DNA of 38,030 bases from Lentisphaeria bacterium. Lineage in GTDB: Bacteria; Verrucomicrobiota; Lentisphaeria; Victivallales; JAADHT01. Shown piece by piece: positions 25,597-33,480 of this stretch. Each line of letters begins with the position of its first letter. Position 1 is the stretch's first letter. The notes beneath the pieces are model-generated. The model did no database searches and was not told the DNA's origin. It saw only the letters and a program-made list of their open reading frames with translations. The stretch lies in the NCBI GenBank assembly GCA_015486135.1, contig WFSE01000059.1:1-38030 (forward strand), written 5' to 3'. Position numbers and translations under genes: made by a program.

Positions 25597-25656
25597 ACAC
25601 GAATGGATGGGGGAAAATAAAAATTATTAGAGTGTATTAGTATCCATTAGTGGTTC
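25574..25656. repeat. Helically phased CACGAAT inverted repeat
   Basis: CACGAATGAA, CACGAATAGA and CACGAATGGA follow each other with an exact 10-nt period from 25578. The other half, read on the minus strand, is CACTAATGGA, TACTAATACA, CTCTAAT, the same period. The outer ends pair as GAACCAC/GTGGTTC. The stop codon of the tetrapyrrole fusion lies inside the first half. I recall close relatives of this repeat in many unrelated environmental bacteria. Confidence 0.8.
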
Positions 25657-25844
25657 GATATTTTGGGGCGCCATTCCGGGAATTGGAAAAGGGGGGGGCG
25701 TGCATGGTATGTTTTTCCGGTCGCTGGAGGAGTGTGTGGCTCCGCCTAGGGGTTCGTCCACGTTGAGGTATGGCAAAAGAGCATGGCATGTGCAATCCCC
25801 CGTATAGGATAACGTCCGCTGTTGTGTCGTTGGTCGCCGAGGTC

Positions 25845-25985
25845 GCGGAATTGGCAAGTGCCTCAAATGTCAGTCGGCTCCAAGGATTTTGGGAGATTCG
25901 CTCCCAAAACCTTGGAGATGACACCACCAAAACGGTATTTAACCCAATAATTCTTAAGCACTTGTCAATTATTCAGCAGGCCCTA
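25845..25985 (+). repeat. Structured dispersed repeat, copy 4
   Basis: This is the cleanest core copy. It starts GCGGAATTGGCAAGTGC, has inner arms CTCCAAGGATTTTGGGAG and CTCCCAAAACCTTGGAG around an ATTCG loop, then GAGATGACACC, and closes GCACTTGTCAATTATTCAG with CAGGCCCTA. Its final CTA is the TAG stop of the minus-strand gene at 25983. No convincing left TAGGG end is found upstream, and the stretch 25657-25844 holds no recognisable gene. Confidence 0.88.
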
Positions 25986-27941
25986 TTTCAATGCGTTGCT
26001 TTCGGACAAGGTGACGCTATCGCTGATGTAGTTTTGTATGGGGTAGAGGGCGATTGCGCCTCCCGTCGCTTTCCAGTCGACAATGCTGGCGTTTTTGAGG
26101 AGCTTCATTTTCGCGTTGTCGTCTTCGGCTTTGATTGTTAATTTGAGTGCTGAGCGGAAGCCTTTTTTACACATGATAGTGTATATTTGGCGTGCTTCCG
26201 TAGCAAGCGACAGGGGGTCGTTGCCTATGGTCAAGTTCCATTTCTTCCCGACCTTCATCAAGAGTTTCGCACCTCGGTCCTGGAAAGTGTCCAGGAAACC
26301 GGTCACGTCCACGCTTTTACTTTTTAGCGGCTCGCGGTAGTTGGTTATGGTGCCGCCAGATGGTTCGGCTTCGATGTTGAATTCCAAGAAAGCTCCCTGG
26401 TATAGTACCTCCACACCGTACCAATTGACGATTTCCGCCTTTTCCAGGTTGACGGCGCCGGCCTTGGCCGGTTTGACCACGCCCCTAATGGTGGCTTTTA
26501 TTAGAAAGCTATGGAAGTCGTTGCGTTTGTTGTGTTTCAGTTTTTTCTGGGTGTCGTAGAATTGTTTTATGGGAAGTCCGCTCATTTGCGGCGCGTGGCA
26601 AACAACCCTGCCATTATACAGTTCTATTTTCAAGCCTTGGGGGTCGTTGGAGACTTGGTTAACCATTCCCGTTACCGTGACAGTTTTTCCGGCCAGCTGA
26701 TCGCGTATTCTCAAGCCCGCGGCGAACCAATATAGTCTGTGGGCCGCCATGACTGGCGGGATGAGTGGTGGAGGGCCGCCTCCCGCCACTTTCGAGTTGG
26801 GGCCAGCGGTTCTCTTCAAGGCGGTGGCTTTTTCCGACATATCCGCCACCAGGCGCGAGATGGCGGTGGCGAACACGCCGGTGTCCGCCACTTTTTCCTC
26901 GGCGAGATCGAATTTTTTCCCCGCAACGGCGCAGGCGACAAAATATATGGCCGCCGCGTCCGGGACCATATATTTGGATGCTCGTTTGTATTTTTCGGAG
27001 ATAGCCAAGTTTCCGAGGTCCACGGTAGTAACCACGTAGGATGCTTTGCCTTTGGGGACCTTGACGAGCAGTTTCCCCTTGTCGTTGACCTTAATCAGGA
27101 TTCCTGATACCGTGTGTCCGGTCTTCAGTTTGACCGCTATTTTTTTCTTAATGTCGGCCTTGAAGGAATCCCGTATGATTTTGTTTACGGATGCGAGCTG
27201 TCGCAAGGATTTGCTGGTGTCTTTGCTGAATACCTCGTCCGTGGGGGAGGATTTTGTCGATTGGGCGTGTTCGAATTTGGAGAGGGCGGTCTTGAATTTG
27301 CCCTCGATCAGTTCTTTAGAGAGTGCTTCCAGGAAGGCGTCCCTCTCGCTTTGTGCCTTGCGTTTGGCGTGGTATTTCGCCTGGCGAATTTGGACTTTGC
27401 ACTTTTTCAGCAAGTCTTCCCTAGCCTTGGCGGTTTCTGTTGCCAGTTCTCCGGAGTAATGTTTATATACGTTTACGGCTTTATCGAATTCGCCTTTTTG
27501 GATGAACGCCTCGGATTTCGCTTCCAACGCCTTCAGGATGTCGGCCGTACGGCGTTCCTTGTCCTTGGCCATGGCTTTAATCGCTTTTTGCGTCTCTTGT
27601 ATCTGGGATTTCGCCGCCGCCACGGATTCGGCGTCGGGATGAGCCTTTATGAATTCACGGAGAAGTTTTATAGCTGCGTCGTAATGCTTTGACGCACGCA
27701 ATTTCACCACTTGGCGCTGGGCGTTTTCCCATGCGGTGTTCTCCTGTTTTTTTACTTCTTCGGCTTTCAGTCTCAACGTCTCGCGGAGTTGCGCGGCCTG
27801 CGCCGCCCTGGCGGCCTGGGCTTTCCTGCTGGAGTTTATTTTACTCACCACCATTCCCAAAGCGATGACCACGACCACTCCCGCCACAATCTTCCAGAGA
27901 AGTTGCGGGGATATCTTTTTGCTGCCGGTATCTTCGTCCAT
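25983..27941 (-). CDS. Membrane-anchored protein with coiled coil and OB-like domains, unknown function
   Basis: The 652-aa protein has a short charged start, one membrane helix (about 14-33, LLWKIVAGVVVVIALGMVV), and then long Lys/Ala/Glu-rich helices with TPR-like repeats (about 60-250; AAIKLLREFIKAHPDAESVAAAKSQI, KAVNVYKHYSGEL). A small beta domain follows (IAVKLKTGHTVSGILIKVNDKGKLLVKVPKG). A linker with GGGPPPLIPP leads to two or more repeats that look like tRNA_anti-type OB folds (VTVTGMVNQVSNDPQGLKIELYNGRVVC, IKATIRGVVKPAKAGAVNLEKAEIVNWYG), comparable to the end of the Ser/Thr kinase. GGGAG precedes the ATG. It is probably an envelope protein; no catalytic motif is seen. It is divergent from the GT2 gene. 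Confidence 0.8.
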   Translation of the reverse strand: MDEDTGSKKISPQLLWKIVAGVVVVIALGMVVSKINSSRKAQAARAAQAAQLRETLRLKAEEVKKQENTAWENAQRQVVKLRASKHYDAAIKLLREFIKAHPDAESVAAAKSQIQETQKAIKAMAKDKERRTADILKALEAKSEAFIQKGEFDKAVNVYKHYSGELATETAKAREDLLKKCKVQIRQAKYHAKRKAQSERDAFLEALSKELIEGKFKTALSKFEHAQSTKSSPTDEVFSKDTSKSLRQLASVNKIIRDSFKADIKKKIAVKLKTGHTVSGILIKVNDKGKLLVKVPKGKASYVVTTVDLGNLAISEKYKRASKYMVPDAAAIYFVACAVAGKKFDLAEEKVADTGVFATAISRLVADMSEKATALKRTAGPNSKVAGGGPPPLIPPVMAAHRLYWFAAGLRIRDQLAGKTVTVTGMVNQVSNDPQGLKIELYNGRVVCHAPQMSGLPIKQFYDTQKKLKHNKRNDFHSFLIKATIRGVVKPAKAGAVNLEKAEIVNWYGVEVLYQGAFLEFNIEAEPSGGTITNYREPLKSKSVDVTGFLDTFQDRGAKLLMKVGKKWNLTIGNDPLSLATEARQIYTIMCKKGFRSALKLTIKAEDDNAKMKLLKNASIVDWKATGGAIALYPIQNYISDSVTLSESNALK

Positions 27942-28071
27942 AGTGCTCCCTGTTAGCCAAATTCGGGCTTCGCATGTCTATCAAGCTGAACCTCGGCAAT
28001 ATAAGAACTTTCCCCCAAAACACAAGGGGGGATTCTCGCTCTTTTCGCATATCGGCAACAGCCGCGCCACG

Positions 28072-28099
28072 TTGAAAAAGCCCGTCTTCCGTATATACT
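28072..28099 (+). promoter_or_regulatory. Sigma70-type promoter for the GT2 gene
   Basis: TTGAAA and TATACT are separated by 16 nt. The expected start site (about 28106) lies some 27 nt before the ATG at 28133, which argues against the ORF-track GTG at 28106. Upstream, CCCCC and GGGGG around 28013-28031 form a small hairpin. Confidence 0.6.
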
Positions 28100-28132
28100 C
28101 AAAAGGTGACTGGTGTTTTTTCGGGGGCTCCA

Positions 28133-29095
28133 ATGTACAAAGGTAAAAAAATCGGGGTGGTGGTTCCATGCCACAACGAGGAGACGCAGGTCGGGGGTGT
28201 CGTTGCCGGCATGCCGGGCTTTGTCGATAAAATCGTTCTTGTGGACGACTGCAGTTCCGACGGGACGCTGCGGGAGATGGAGCGTCTTAAAAAAAAGGGG
28301 GGGAAGAGGGTTAAAATAGTGCGCCATTCTGAAAACCTGGGAGTTGGCGCCGCCATTGCCAGCGGGTATCGCTGGTGCCTGGCCCACGACATTGATATTG
28401 CCGTGGTGATGGCCGGAGACGCCCAGATGGATCCGGAGGATTTGCCAGCCATACTGGATCCAGTCGCCGAGGGACGCGCCGACTACTCGAAGGGTAATCG
28501 TTTTATCACTGGCGAGGCGTTCCGTAAAATACCCAAGGTTAGGTATTTCGGGAACGCGGTTTTGACGATGATGACCAAGGTGGCTAGCGGCTACTGGCAT
28601 GTCACCGACTCCCAAAGTGGTTACACGGCTATTTCGAGGAAGGGCTTGGAGATGGTGCCGATAAAGGAGATTTACCCCGGATACGGCATGCCGAACGATA
28701 TGCTGGTTACGTTGAACATATACGACATGGGGGTTGTGGATGTTCCAGTCAATCCCCTTTACGGGGTTGGGGAGCGTAGCGGGATGGTGATTCATCATAC
28801 GATTCCCAAACTGCTTTTTCTGATGGGAAGGCTTTTCGTCAAACGTATGTGGCTGAAGTATGTGGTCCGCGACTTCCATCCGCTGATTTTCTTTTATCTT
28901 TTGGGGTTTTTGTTGGGGCTGATAGCCATTCCGCTAGCGGCGCGGGTGCTTTATCTGTGGATTTGGCTCGGTTGCTCCATAACGCCAATAAACGCGCTCG
29001 GAACGGGATTCGCAATGGTAATGTCCATGCAATTCTTTCTGTTCGCAATGTGGTTCGACATGGATTACAATCGGCATCTTAACGCCGGGCGGTGA
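28133..29095 (+). CDS. Glycosyltransferase family 2 (DPM1/polyprenyl-phosphate type) with C-terminal membrane helices
   Basis: The enzyme probably transfers a sugar to a polyprenyl phosphate or a membrane acceptor. The GT-A domain has VVVPCHNEETQVGGVVAGM, the nucleotide segment LVDDCSSDGT, and the metal-binding region VVMAGDAQMDPEDLP, in which DxD appears as GDAQMD. Later blocks are SQSGYTAISRKGLEMVPI and GYGMPNDMLV. Two hydrophobic helices follow (FFYLLGFLLGLIAIPLAARVLYLWIWLG and TGFAMVMSMQFFLFAMWF), fixing it in the inner membrane. The 320-aa length fits. The start is the ATG at 28133, supported by the promoter position. It is monocistronic as far as can be seen. Confidence 0.9.
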   Translation: MYKGKKIGVVVPCHNEETQVGGVVAGMPGFVDKIVLVDDCSSDGTLREMERLKKKGGKRVKIVRHSENLGVGAAIASGYRWCLAHDIDIAVVMAGDAQMDPEDLPAILDPVAEGRADYSKGNRFITGEAFRKIPKVRYFGNAVLTMMTKVASGYWHVTDSQSGYTAISRKGLEMVPIKEIYPGYGMPNDMLVTLNIYDMGVVDVPVNPLYGVGERSGMVIHHTIPKLLFLMGRLFVKRMWLKYVVRDFHPLIFFYLLGFLLGLIAIPLAARVLYLWIWLGCSITPINALGTGFAMVMSMQFFLFAMWFDMDYNRHLNAGR

Positions 29096-29137
29096 CGTGG
29101 GTGTGAGTCCGACAGGTGGACGAGGGGGAGAGGTGTT

Positions 29138-29160
29138 GGGTTTAGGGTTTAGGGTTTAGG
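29138..29160. repeat. Short GGGTTTA tandem repeat at the end of the OleC-like gene
   Basis: Three perfect GGGTTTA units followed by GG cover the stop codon and last codons of the minus-strand ligase gene (ending ...NPKP). A degenerate relative (GGGTTTAGGATTTCGGATTTA) occurs near 23308. It is a low-complexity tract, not a telomere in this context. Confidence 0.75.
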
Positions 29161-30830
29161 CTTCTTTTCGCAGCCCATTCAACCAGCGCCAGACGGTCGA
29201 TTTTGGCGTTGTGCCGGATGTCAACTGGCAACGAGTCGATGAACAGAAATGTCTCGACCATTTTCGCCATCGGGTGTTTTTTTCCCAACTCCGCGAGTTC
29301 CGCGATGAATGTTTTCCGTTCCTTGTCCGACAGGGGGAGGACACCTGGGTTGGGCTCGACCACCAGTATGGGGATTTGCTTTCCTCTTTGCCCTATTCCC
29401 ACCAGTGCGGAGCGGCGCACGTGGGCGTGATTGTTGAACACGGCTTCGACTCCGACGGGATACATGACTCCAGCCGCGGTGAAAACCCTGTGGGTTTTTC
29501 GACCCAGGAACCAAAGACGGCCGTTTTCGTCCACTCTGCCCATGTCGCCCATCCTGTGCATAACATTGCCGTCCGGAGTTTTTATTTTCGCCAAGGCGGT
29601 GTGGTCGGGCATTTTGTGGTATTCCGGCGTGACGATAGGGCCCGAGACGACAATTTCGCCTATTTCTCCCTTTGGCATTTCCAGGTCCGGATTCCATTCG
29701 GGCACATGCGTGTCGCTCGTCTTCATGATTAGCGCTTCCACCCCGGGGAGTGGCGAGCCCACGCAATAGCCTTCCCCATCGTTTATCCTTTTCGCGAGTT
29801 CCGCGGTCATCATGCCGCCTGTCATATTCGCCACGGGGAGGGCCTCGGTCGCACCGTAGGGGACGAACGTGTCGCCATCATCCGCGATAATCTTTTTCAA
29901 ATCCGCATGAAGCGCAGGGGGAACTGGCGCGCCCGCCATAAGAACTTTTTTCAGACTTGGCAACCGGATGTCGTGGGCTATGCAATACGTCGCCACGTTG
30001 CGCCAAAGGGTTGGAGATGCGAACGAGAATGAGACGTTGTGGCGGTTTATTGTGTTGACTATCAGCGCTGGGTCGGCTTTGGCTGGAAAGGATGGGTTGA
30101 AGTCCGGGATGACGAAAGGCATTCCCAGGGCGGCGCTAAACAGGCCGAATAGCGGGAAGCATGGCATATCGACGTGGGCGGGGCCCGCACCGTAAACTTC
30201 CCCTATAAGTTTCGTTTGCTCTATGAATATTCCATGGGTGTAAACGACCCCTTTCGGGGGGCCTGTGGCACCGGACGTGAAGAGAATCGCCGCCATGTCG
30301 TCGCGGTCGGTTTCCTCTATCTTTGTGGGGTGGGTCGACATTTTCCGCTTTTTGAACGTGGCCGCGGATGGCAGGCGCGCCGCGCCGGGGAAGAGTCCTC
30401 CTCCGATGGAAAATCGGAGATTCACGCTTCGAAACGCCCTTGGAAACACCGACGACATCCAATGCGCTTTAGGCACTCCCACCATCGCTTTTGGCTGGGT
30501 CGCTTTGACGCAGGCTAGGAATCCCCGTCCTCCCATTCCCGGATCTATCAGAACGGGAACGGCGCCCACCCGGAAAACCGCGAAAACCGCAGCGATCATC
30601 TCGATACTGGAGGGCACGGCCATCAGAGTCAACGTGCCTGCCGTCAATCCGTCTTGCCGAAACGTCTCGGCGTAGATATCGGTCAATGCGTTCAATTCCG
30701 CGAATGTAAGGCTGCTTTCCCTTGATATCGCCGCGGAGGTAGCGCCGTGCCGCTCCGCCGTTTTCTTCAATAAGCTGGACACATTGCCGCGCTTGGCGTC
30801 CACCCCGCCGCTATCTCTTTTTTCCCTCAT
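29142..30830 (-). CDS. oleC: OleC-like AMP-dependent synthetase/ligase
   Basis: The ANL-superfamily protein (562 aa) adenylates a carboxylic acid. Motifs visible are the P-loop LFTSGATGPPKGVVYTHG, A5 as PYGATEALPV, MGDMGRVDENGRLWFLGRK (A7/A8) and a C-terminal DIRHNAKIDR carrying the usual A10 lysine. The stretch VDMPCFPLFGLFSAALGMPFVIPDFNPSFPAKADP matches, from memory, OleC, the beta-lactone synthetase of the long-chain olefin pathway. oleA, oleB and oleD are not in the window, so the substrate is uncertain and a general fatty-acid ligase is possible. The ATG at 30830 lies inside the last codons of the polyferredoxin gene (20-bp overlap), making this the last gene of the five-gene operon. The C-terminus is encoded by a GGGTTTA repeat. 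Confidence 0.85.
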   Translation of the reverse strand: MREKRDSGGVDAKRGNVSSLLKKTAERHGATSAAISRESSLTFAELNALTDIYAETFRQDGLTAGTLTLMAVPSSIEMIAAVFAVFRVGAVPVLIDPGMGGRGFLACVKATQPKAMVGVPKAHWMSSVFPRAFRSVNLRFSIGGGLFPGAARLPSAATFKKRKMSTHPTKIEETDRDDMAAILFTSGATGPPKGVVYTHGIFIEQTKLIGEVYGAGPAHVDMPCFPLFGLFSAALGMPFVIPDFNPSFPAKADPALIVNTINRHNVSFSFASPTLWRNVATYCIAHDIRLPSLKKVLMAGAPVPPALHADLKKIIADDGDTFVPYGATEALPVANMTGGMMTAELAKRINDGEGYCVGSPLPGVEALIMKTSDTHVPEWNPDLEMPKGEIGEIVVSGPIVTPEYHKMPDHTALAKIKTPDGNVMHRMGDMGRVDENGRLWFLGRKTHRVFTAAGVMYPVGVEAVFNNHAHVRRSALVGIGQRGKQIPILVVEPNPGVLPLSDKERKTFIAELAELGKKHPMAKMVETFLFIDSLPVDIRHNAKIDRLALVEWAAKRSLNPKP

Positions 30831-31908
30831 CGCTTCTTTTTTCACCTTCGCATTTGCAGGACAATCCGGCTATGGCGTTACTATGGCAAGCGACCACGCA
30901 CGCTCCACATTGCATGCAAGTCGATGGCGATGCCACCATAATCCCGTCAACTTCGCGTATAGCTTGAACGCGGCAAACCTGGACGCACGCGCCACATCCC
31001 CCGCAACTGTCACGAACTATGGTGCGTCGCCTTAGGGCCACCTTGGAAATGATTCCCAGCAAGGCTCCATACGGGCATATGAATCGACAGAACGGGCGTG
31101 GTATCCAGTACCCCACGATCAATGCCACGGCCAATCCAATCCATGCCAGCCAAATGCCGGCGAACACTGGGAATGATTCGACTGGATATCCGTGTATTTT
31201 AGCCATCAGGCGGGAGACCCAGGAATATCCGGTATGGAAGACTACTTTGTACATATCCAAGTCGCAGACCAGGAATTCTTTTTCGCTCAGCGCCATATAC
31301 ACCGTGGCGACTAGAATTGAAAAGGCGGAAAGTGCGCCTAATCTTGTCAGCCAGCGGGGAAGACGTAAGAATCTTTTCCTAACAAACAGCGTTTGCATCG
31401 CTCCGATAGGGCAGCCGTAGGAACAGAAAATCCTTCCACCAATCAATGCCGCTATCAACGGGAGGAGGAACAGCAGCGCCACCGCCGTCCCCACCAGTTC
31501 GGGGTGTGCCACGCCTAACGCTACATTGACGACGGCGCCGACCGGGCACACGCATCCTCCTCGAAACAGACCGAAATACCCAAGCGCCGCCATCGGGACC
31601 AACCAGAGATGCTTGCGTGGGATGCACGAGGGCCGAAATAAGCATGCGAGCCCCAATATAAGAAATCCCGCGAGCACCGCGACATCCAAATAGCTCATAA
31701 ACCGGGGTTCGGGGAGATATTCTTTTGGAACATAATCGTGTCGATACTGAAGCACAACTGTCGAATGGTCGGCGGCTTCCGGATCGCAGTTCGGAGAGGG
31801 GTTTGGGGAAGCGGCGAGGCGAAATGGAATCAGTTGCAACGCAAGAAAGAGCGCGAAAAACGCAAGCGTTAAATTGCCCCGGAATCTATTGTGCGGGGTG
31901 GATAGCAT
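30811..31908 (-). CDS. NapH/NosR-like membrane polyferredoxin
   Basis: This 365-aa inner-membrane protein probably passes electrons between quinol and periplasmic carriers. About six membrane helices are seen. Three CxxxCP-type motifs lie at the membrane face (GGCVCPVGAV, FCSYGCPIGAM, FCRFICPYGALLG), a hallmark of the NapH/NosR/RdxA group. Two ferredoxin-type 4Fe-4S sites follow in the C-terminal domain: CGGCGACVQVC and CMQCGACVVAC. A periplasmic segment with many charged residues lies after the first helix. The ORF runs to an ATG at 31962, but the ATG at 31908 follows AAAAAGG at good spacing and is preferred; the longer form would overlap the upstream gene by 26 bp. It is embedded in the beta-propeller/PhnD/ferredoxin operon. 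Confidence 0.9.
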   Translation of the reverse strand: MLSTPHNRFRGNLTLAFFALFLALQLIPFRLAASPNPSPNCDPEAADHSTVVLQYRHDYVPKEYLPEPRFMSYLDVAVLAGFLILGLACLFRPSCIPRKHLWLVPMAALGYFGLFRGGCVCPVGAVVNVALGVAHPELVGTAVALLFLLPLIAALIGGRIFCSYGCPIGAMQTLFVRKRFLRLPRWLTRLGALSAFSILVATVYMALSEKEFLVCDLDMYKVVFHTGYSWVSRLMAKIHGYPVESFPVFAGIWLAWIGLAVALIVGYWIPRPFCRFICPYGALLGIISKVALRRRTIVRDSCGGCGACVQVCRVQAIREVDGIMVASPSTCMQCGACVVACHSNAIAGLSCKCEGEKRSDEGKKR

Positions 31909-31936
31909 GTCGCGCCTTTTTGTTTCGCGGATTATG

Positions 31937-32563
31937 TCACATTCCATTTTGCGTCGGGCCATGGTTCATTCCATATTCTCCGAGGAAATCGTCTTCCGGG
32001 GCTATCGGCACGCGTTCCACGGCTTCGGCGGGGCAATTTTTCGCGATTTCGCACTCGTTGCAGTTCAAGCACAAATCGGGTCGGATGATGAGGAACATCG
32101 ATTGGGAGCCATGCTCGCTGCATCGGCTGGCGCATTCGGCGCACCCCACGCATCGGGACTGGTCTATGGTGTAGGTGTGCGGTCCGTCGATTCCGCCTGT
32201 CAAATCTTTGCGGAGGACGGCGTTGTTCGGGCACACTTTCGGGGCGGTGTTTATTTTTTTTGAATCAACATACTGGTCTTTGACGTGTCCATAGCAAACC
32301 ACGCACAAGGAGCATTTTTTCTGGTCGTTGACGCATTTCACAGCCGACGGGCGCCGGACGCATGCGGTAGCGCACTGACCGCAAAAGACGCAGTTGTCGG
32401 GGTTGATCCGCCATGCGTAGCGGGTGCCGGGCTTGTCGAAATCGGAGTTGTCTCCACCTTTCATCAGTACCCGCGTCGCCAAACCTCCCAGCGCGCAGGC
32501 CGCGGCTATTCGGCCGGATACCGTGAGGAATTCCCGTCTATGCAATTTTCCGTCGTCAGCCAT
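31937..32563 (-). CDS. Tat-exported ferredoxin with four 4Fe-4S sites (NapG-like)
   Basis: The 208-aa protein starts with a twin-arginine signal (HRREFLTVSG followed by a hydrophobic Ala-rich core), so it is exported folded to the periplasm. Four cysteine groups are visible: NCVFCGQCATAC, KKCSLCVVC with a later VCPNNAV, RCVGCAECASRC, and LCLNCNECEIAKNCP. The layout resembles NapG-type quinol-dehydrogenase subunits that partner NapH. GGTGGATAACA precedes the ATG. It follows the PhnD-like gene by 20 nt and leads into the polyferredoxin, so the two likely form one electron-transfer complex. The terminal acceptor cannot be read from the sequence. Confidence 0.92.
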   Translation of the reverse strand: MADDGKLHRREFLTVSGRIAAACALGGLATRVLMKGGDNSDFDKPGTRYAWRINPDNCVFCGQCATACVRRPSAVKCVNDQKKCSLCVVCYGHVKDQYVDSKKINTAPKVCPNNAVLRKDLTGGIDGPHTYTIDQSRCVGCAECASRCSEHGSQSMFLIIRPDLCLNCNECEIAKNCPAEAVERVPIAPEDDFLGEYGMNHGPTQNGM

Positions 32564-32583
32564 TGTTATCCACCAATCCTAAG

Positions 32584-33480
32584 TTACTTGTCTTTCAATG
32601 CCTCCTCGGAGGGCTTCCAGGGTGCCGGGGCGAGAATACGTCCATGAAAACTGGAGAACGCCGTTAAGGGGCTGGCGGCGCTCAATAGAGCTCGTTGGAA
32701 CCTAGTGGCATCCTCTTTGCTTACTTTGGACAGGTCAAGCATAATCGATGTCAAAGGGATTTGCTTGGTTTTGGCCAATATCTTGAAGTCGTTATCCTTC
32801 GCAATGTCTACCGCGCAGGACGCGTACAACGCGTAATCGGAAATGGCGGCGGCGGCGATCTTGCCATCCAGAAGGAGGCCTATAGACTCAAGGCAGCTAG
32901 CTCTTTCCAGTATTCTCGGCTTGACTCCTCGGGACCTTAGCAGTTCCAGCGCCGCGTAGTGCTTTTCGTAGACGTCTTTTTCGCCGATAGCCAAACGTTT
33001 GCCTGTCAAATCCTCTAATTTAGCGATGGGGGAGTCCTTTTTGACGATGAACATTCCGCGGAGCCACCTGTTGCCATCGGGATCCGCTATGTCGGCGATG
33101 CGTCTGAACGAATCCGTTCCGGAAATCGCGTAGACGCGCCAAGGTTTCGATATCGCGCCGTCGAATTTTCCGCCGGCCACCGCCCTGTCGAAGTCGTAAG
33201 ACTCGACGAAATAGGTCAATTTCAGGTCGATACCGTACTTCTGGTCCAAAAGTCGCTGGAGCGCTTCGTAGTGGCGGTTGGCTATGTAGCGGACACAGGA
33301 GCACGATGTCTCGGCGCAGTAGATGTCGTTTACCGCTAGGTTCAGCTCCAATCTGCTCTGCGGGATTGGAAACGATGTTTTGGGGGCTTTGAACGCTGTT
33401 TCAAACGGCCGCGCCCTCCATTGGGCGCACCCGGAAATAAATAAGGCCACTACCAACAAAGCCGTTCCGCGGAGACTCAT
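32584..33480 (-). CDS. PhnD-like substrate-binding lipoprotein
   Basis: This 298-aa lipoprotein has lipobox FISGC about 20 residues in. The fold blocks of phosphate/phosphonate (PhnD-type) binding proteins are present: FDRAVAGGKFDGAISKPWRVYAISG, a GMFIVKKDSPIAKLEDLTGKRLAIGEKDVYEKHYAALELL segment, and GLLLDGKIAAAAISDYALY. No ABC permease or ATPase is nearby, so it is unlikely to be a simple transporter subunit. A cysteine group near the N-terminus (YCAETSCSCVRY) is unusual for the family and may bind a metal or cluster. The ATG at 33480 overlaps the upstream stop as ATGA and follows GGGAGCGGAAAA, so it is translationally coupled to the beta-propeller gene. Confidence 0.82.
   Translation of the reverse strand: MSLRGTALLVVALFISGCAQWRARPFETAFKAPKTSFPIPQSRLELNLAVNDIYCAETSCSCVRYIANRHYEALQRLLDQKYGIDLKLTYFVESYDFDRAVAGGKFDGAISKPWRVYAISGTDSFRRIADIADPDGNRWLRGMFIVKKDSPIAKLEDLTGKRLAIGEKDVYEKHYAALELLRSRGVKPRILERASCLESIGLLLDGKIAAAAISDYALYASCAVDIAKDNDFKILAKTKQIPLTSIMLDLSKVSKEDATRFQRALLSAASPLTAFSSFHGRILAPAPWKPSEEALKDK

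Noticed and set aside
25574-25656. CRISPR-like array
   Set aside because: The units are 10 bp with no spacers and face each other as an inverted repeat; there are no cas genes.
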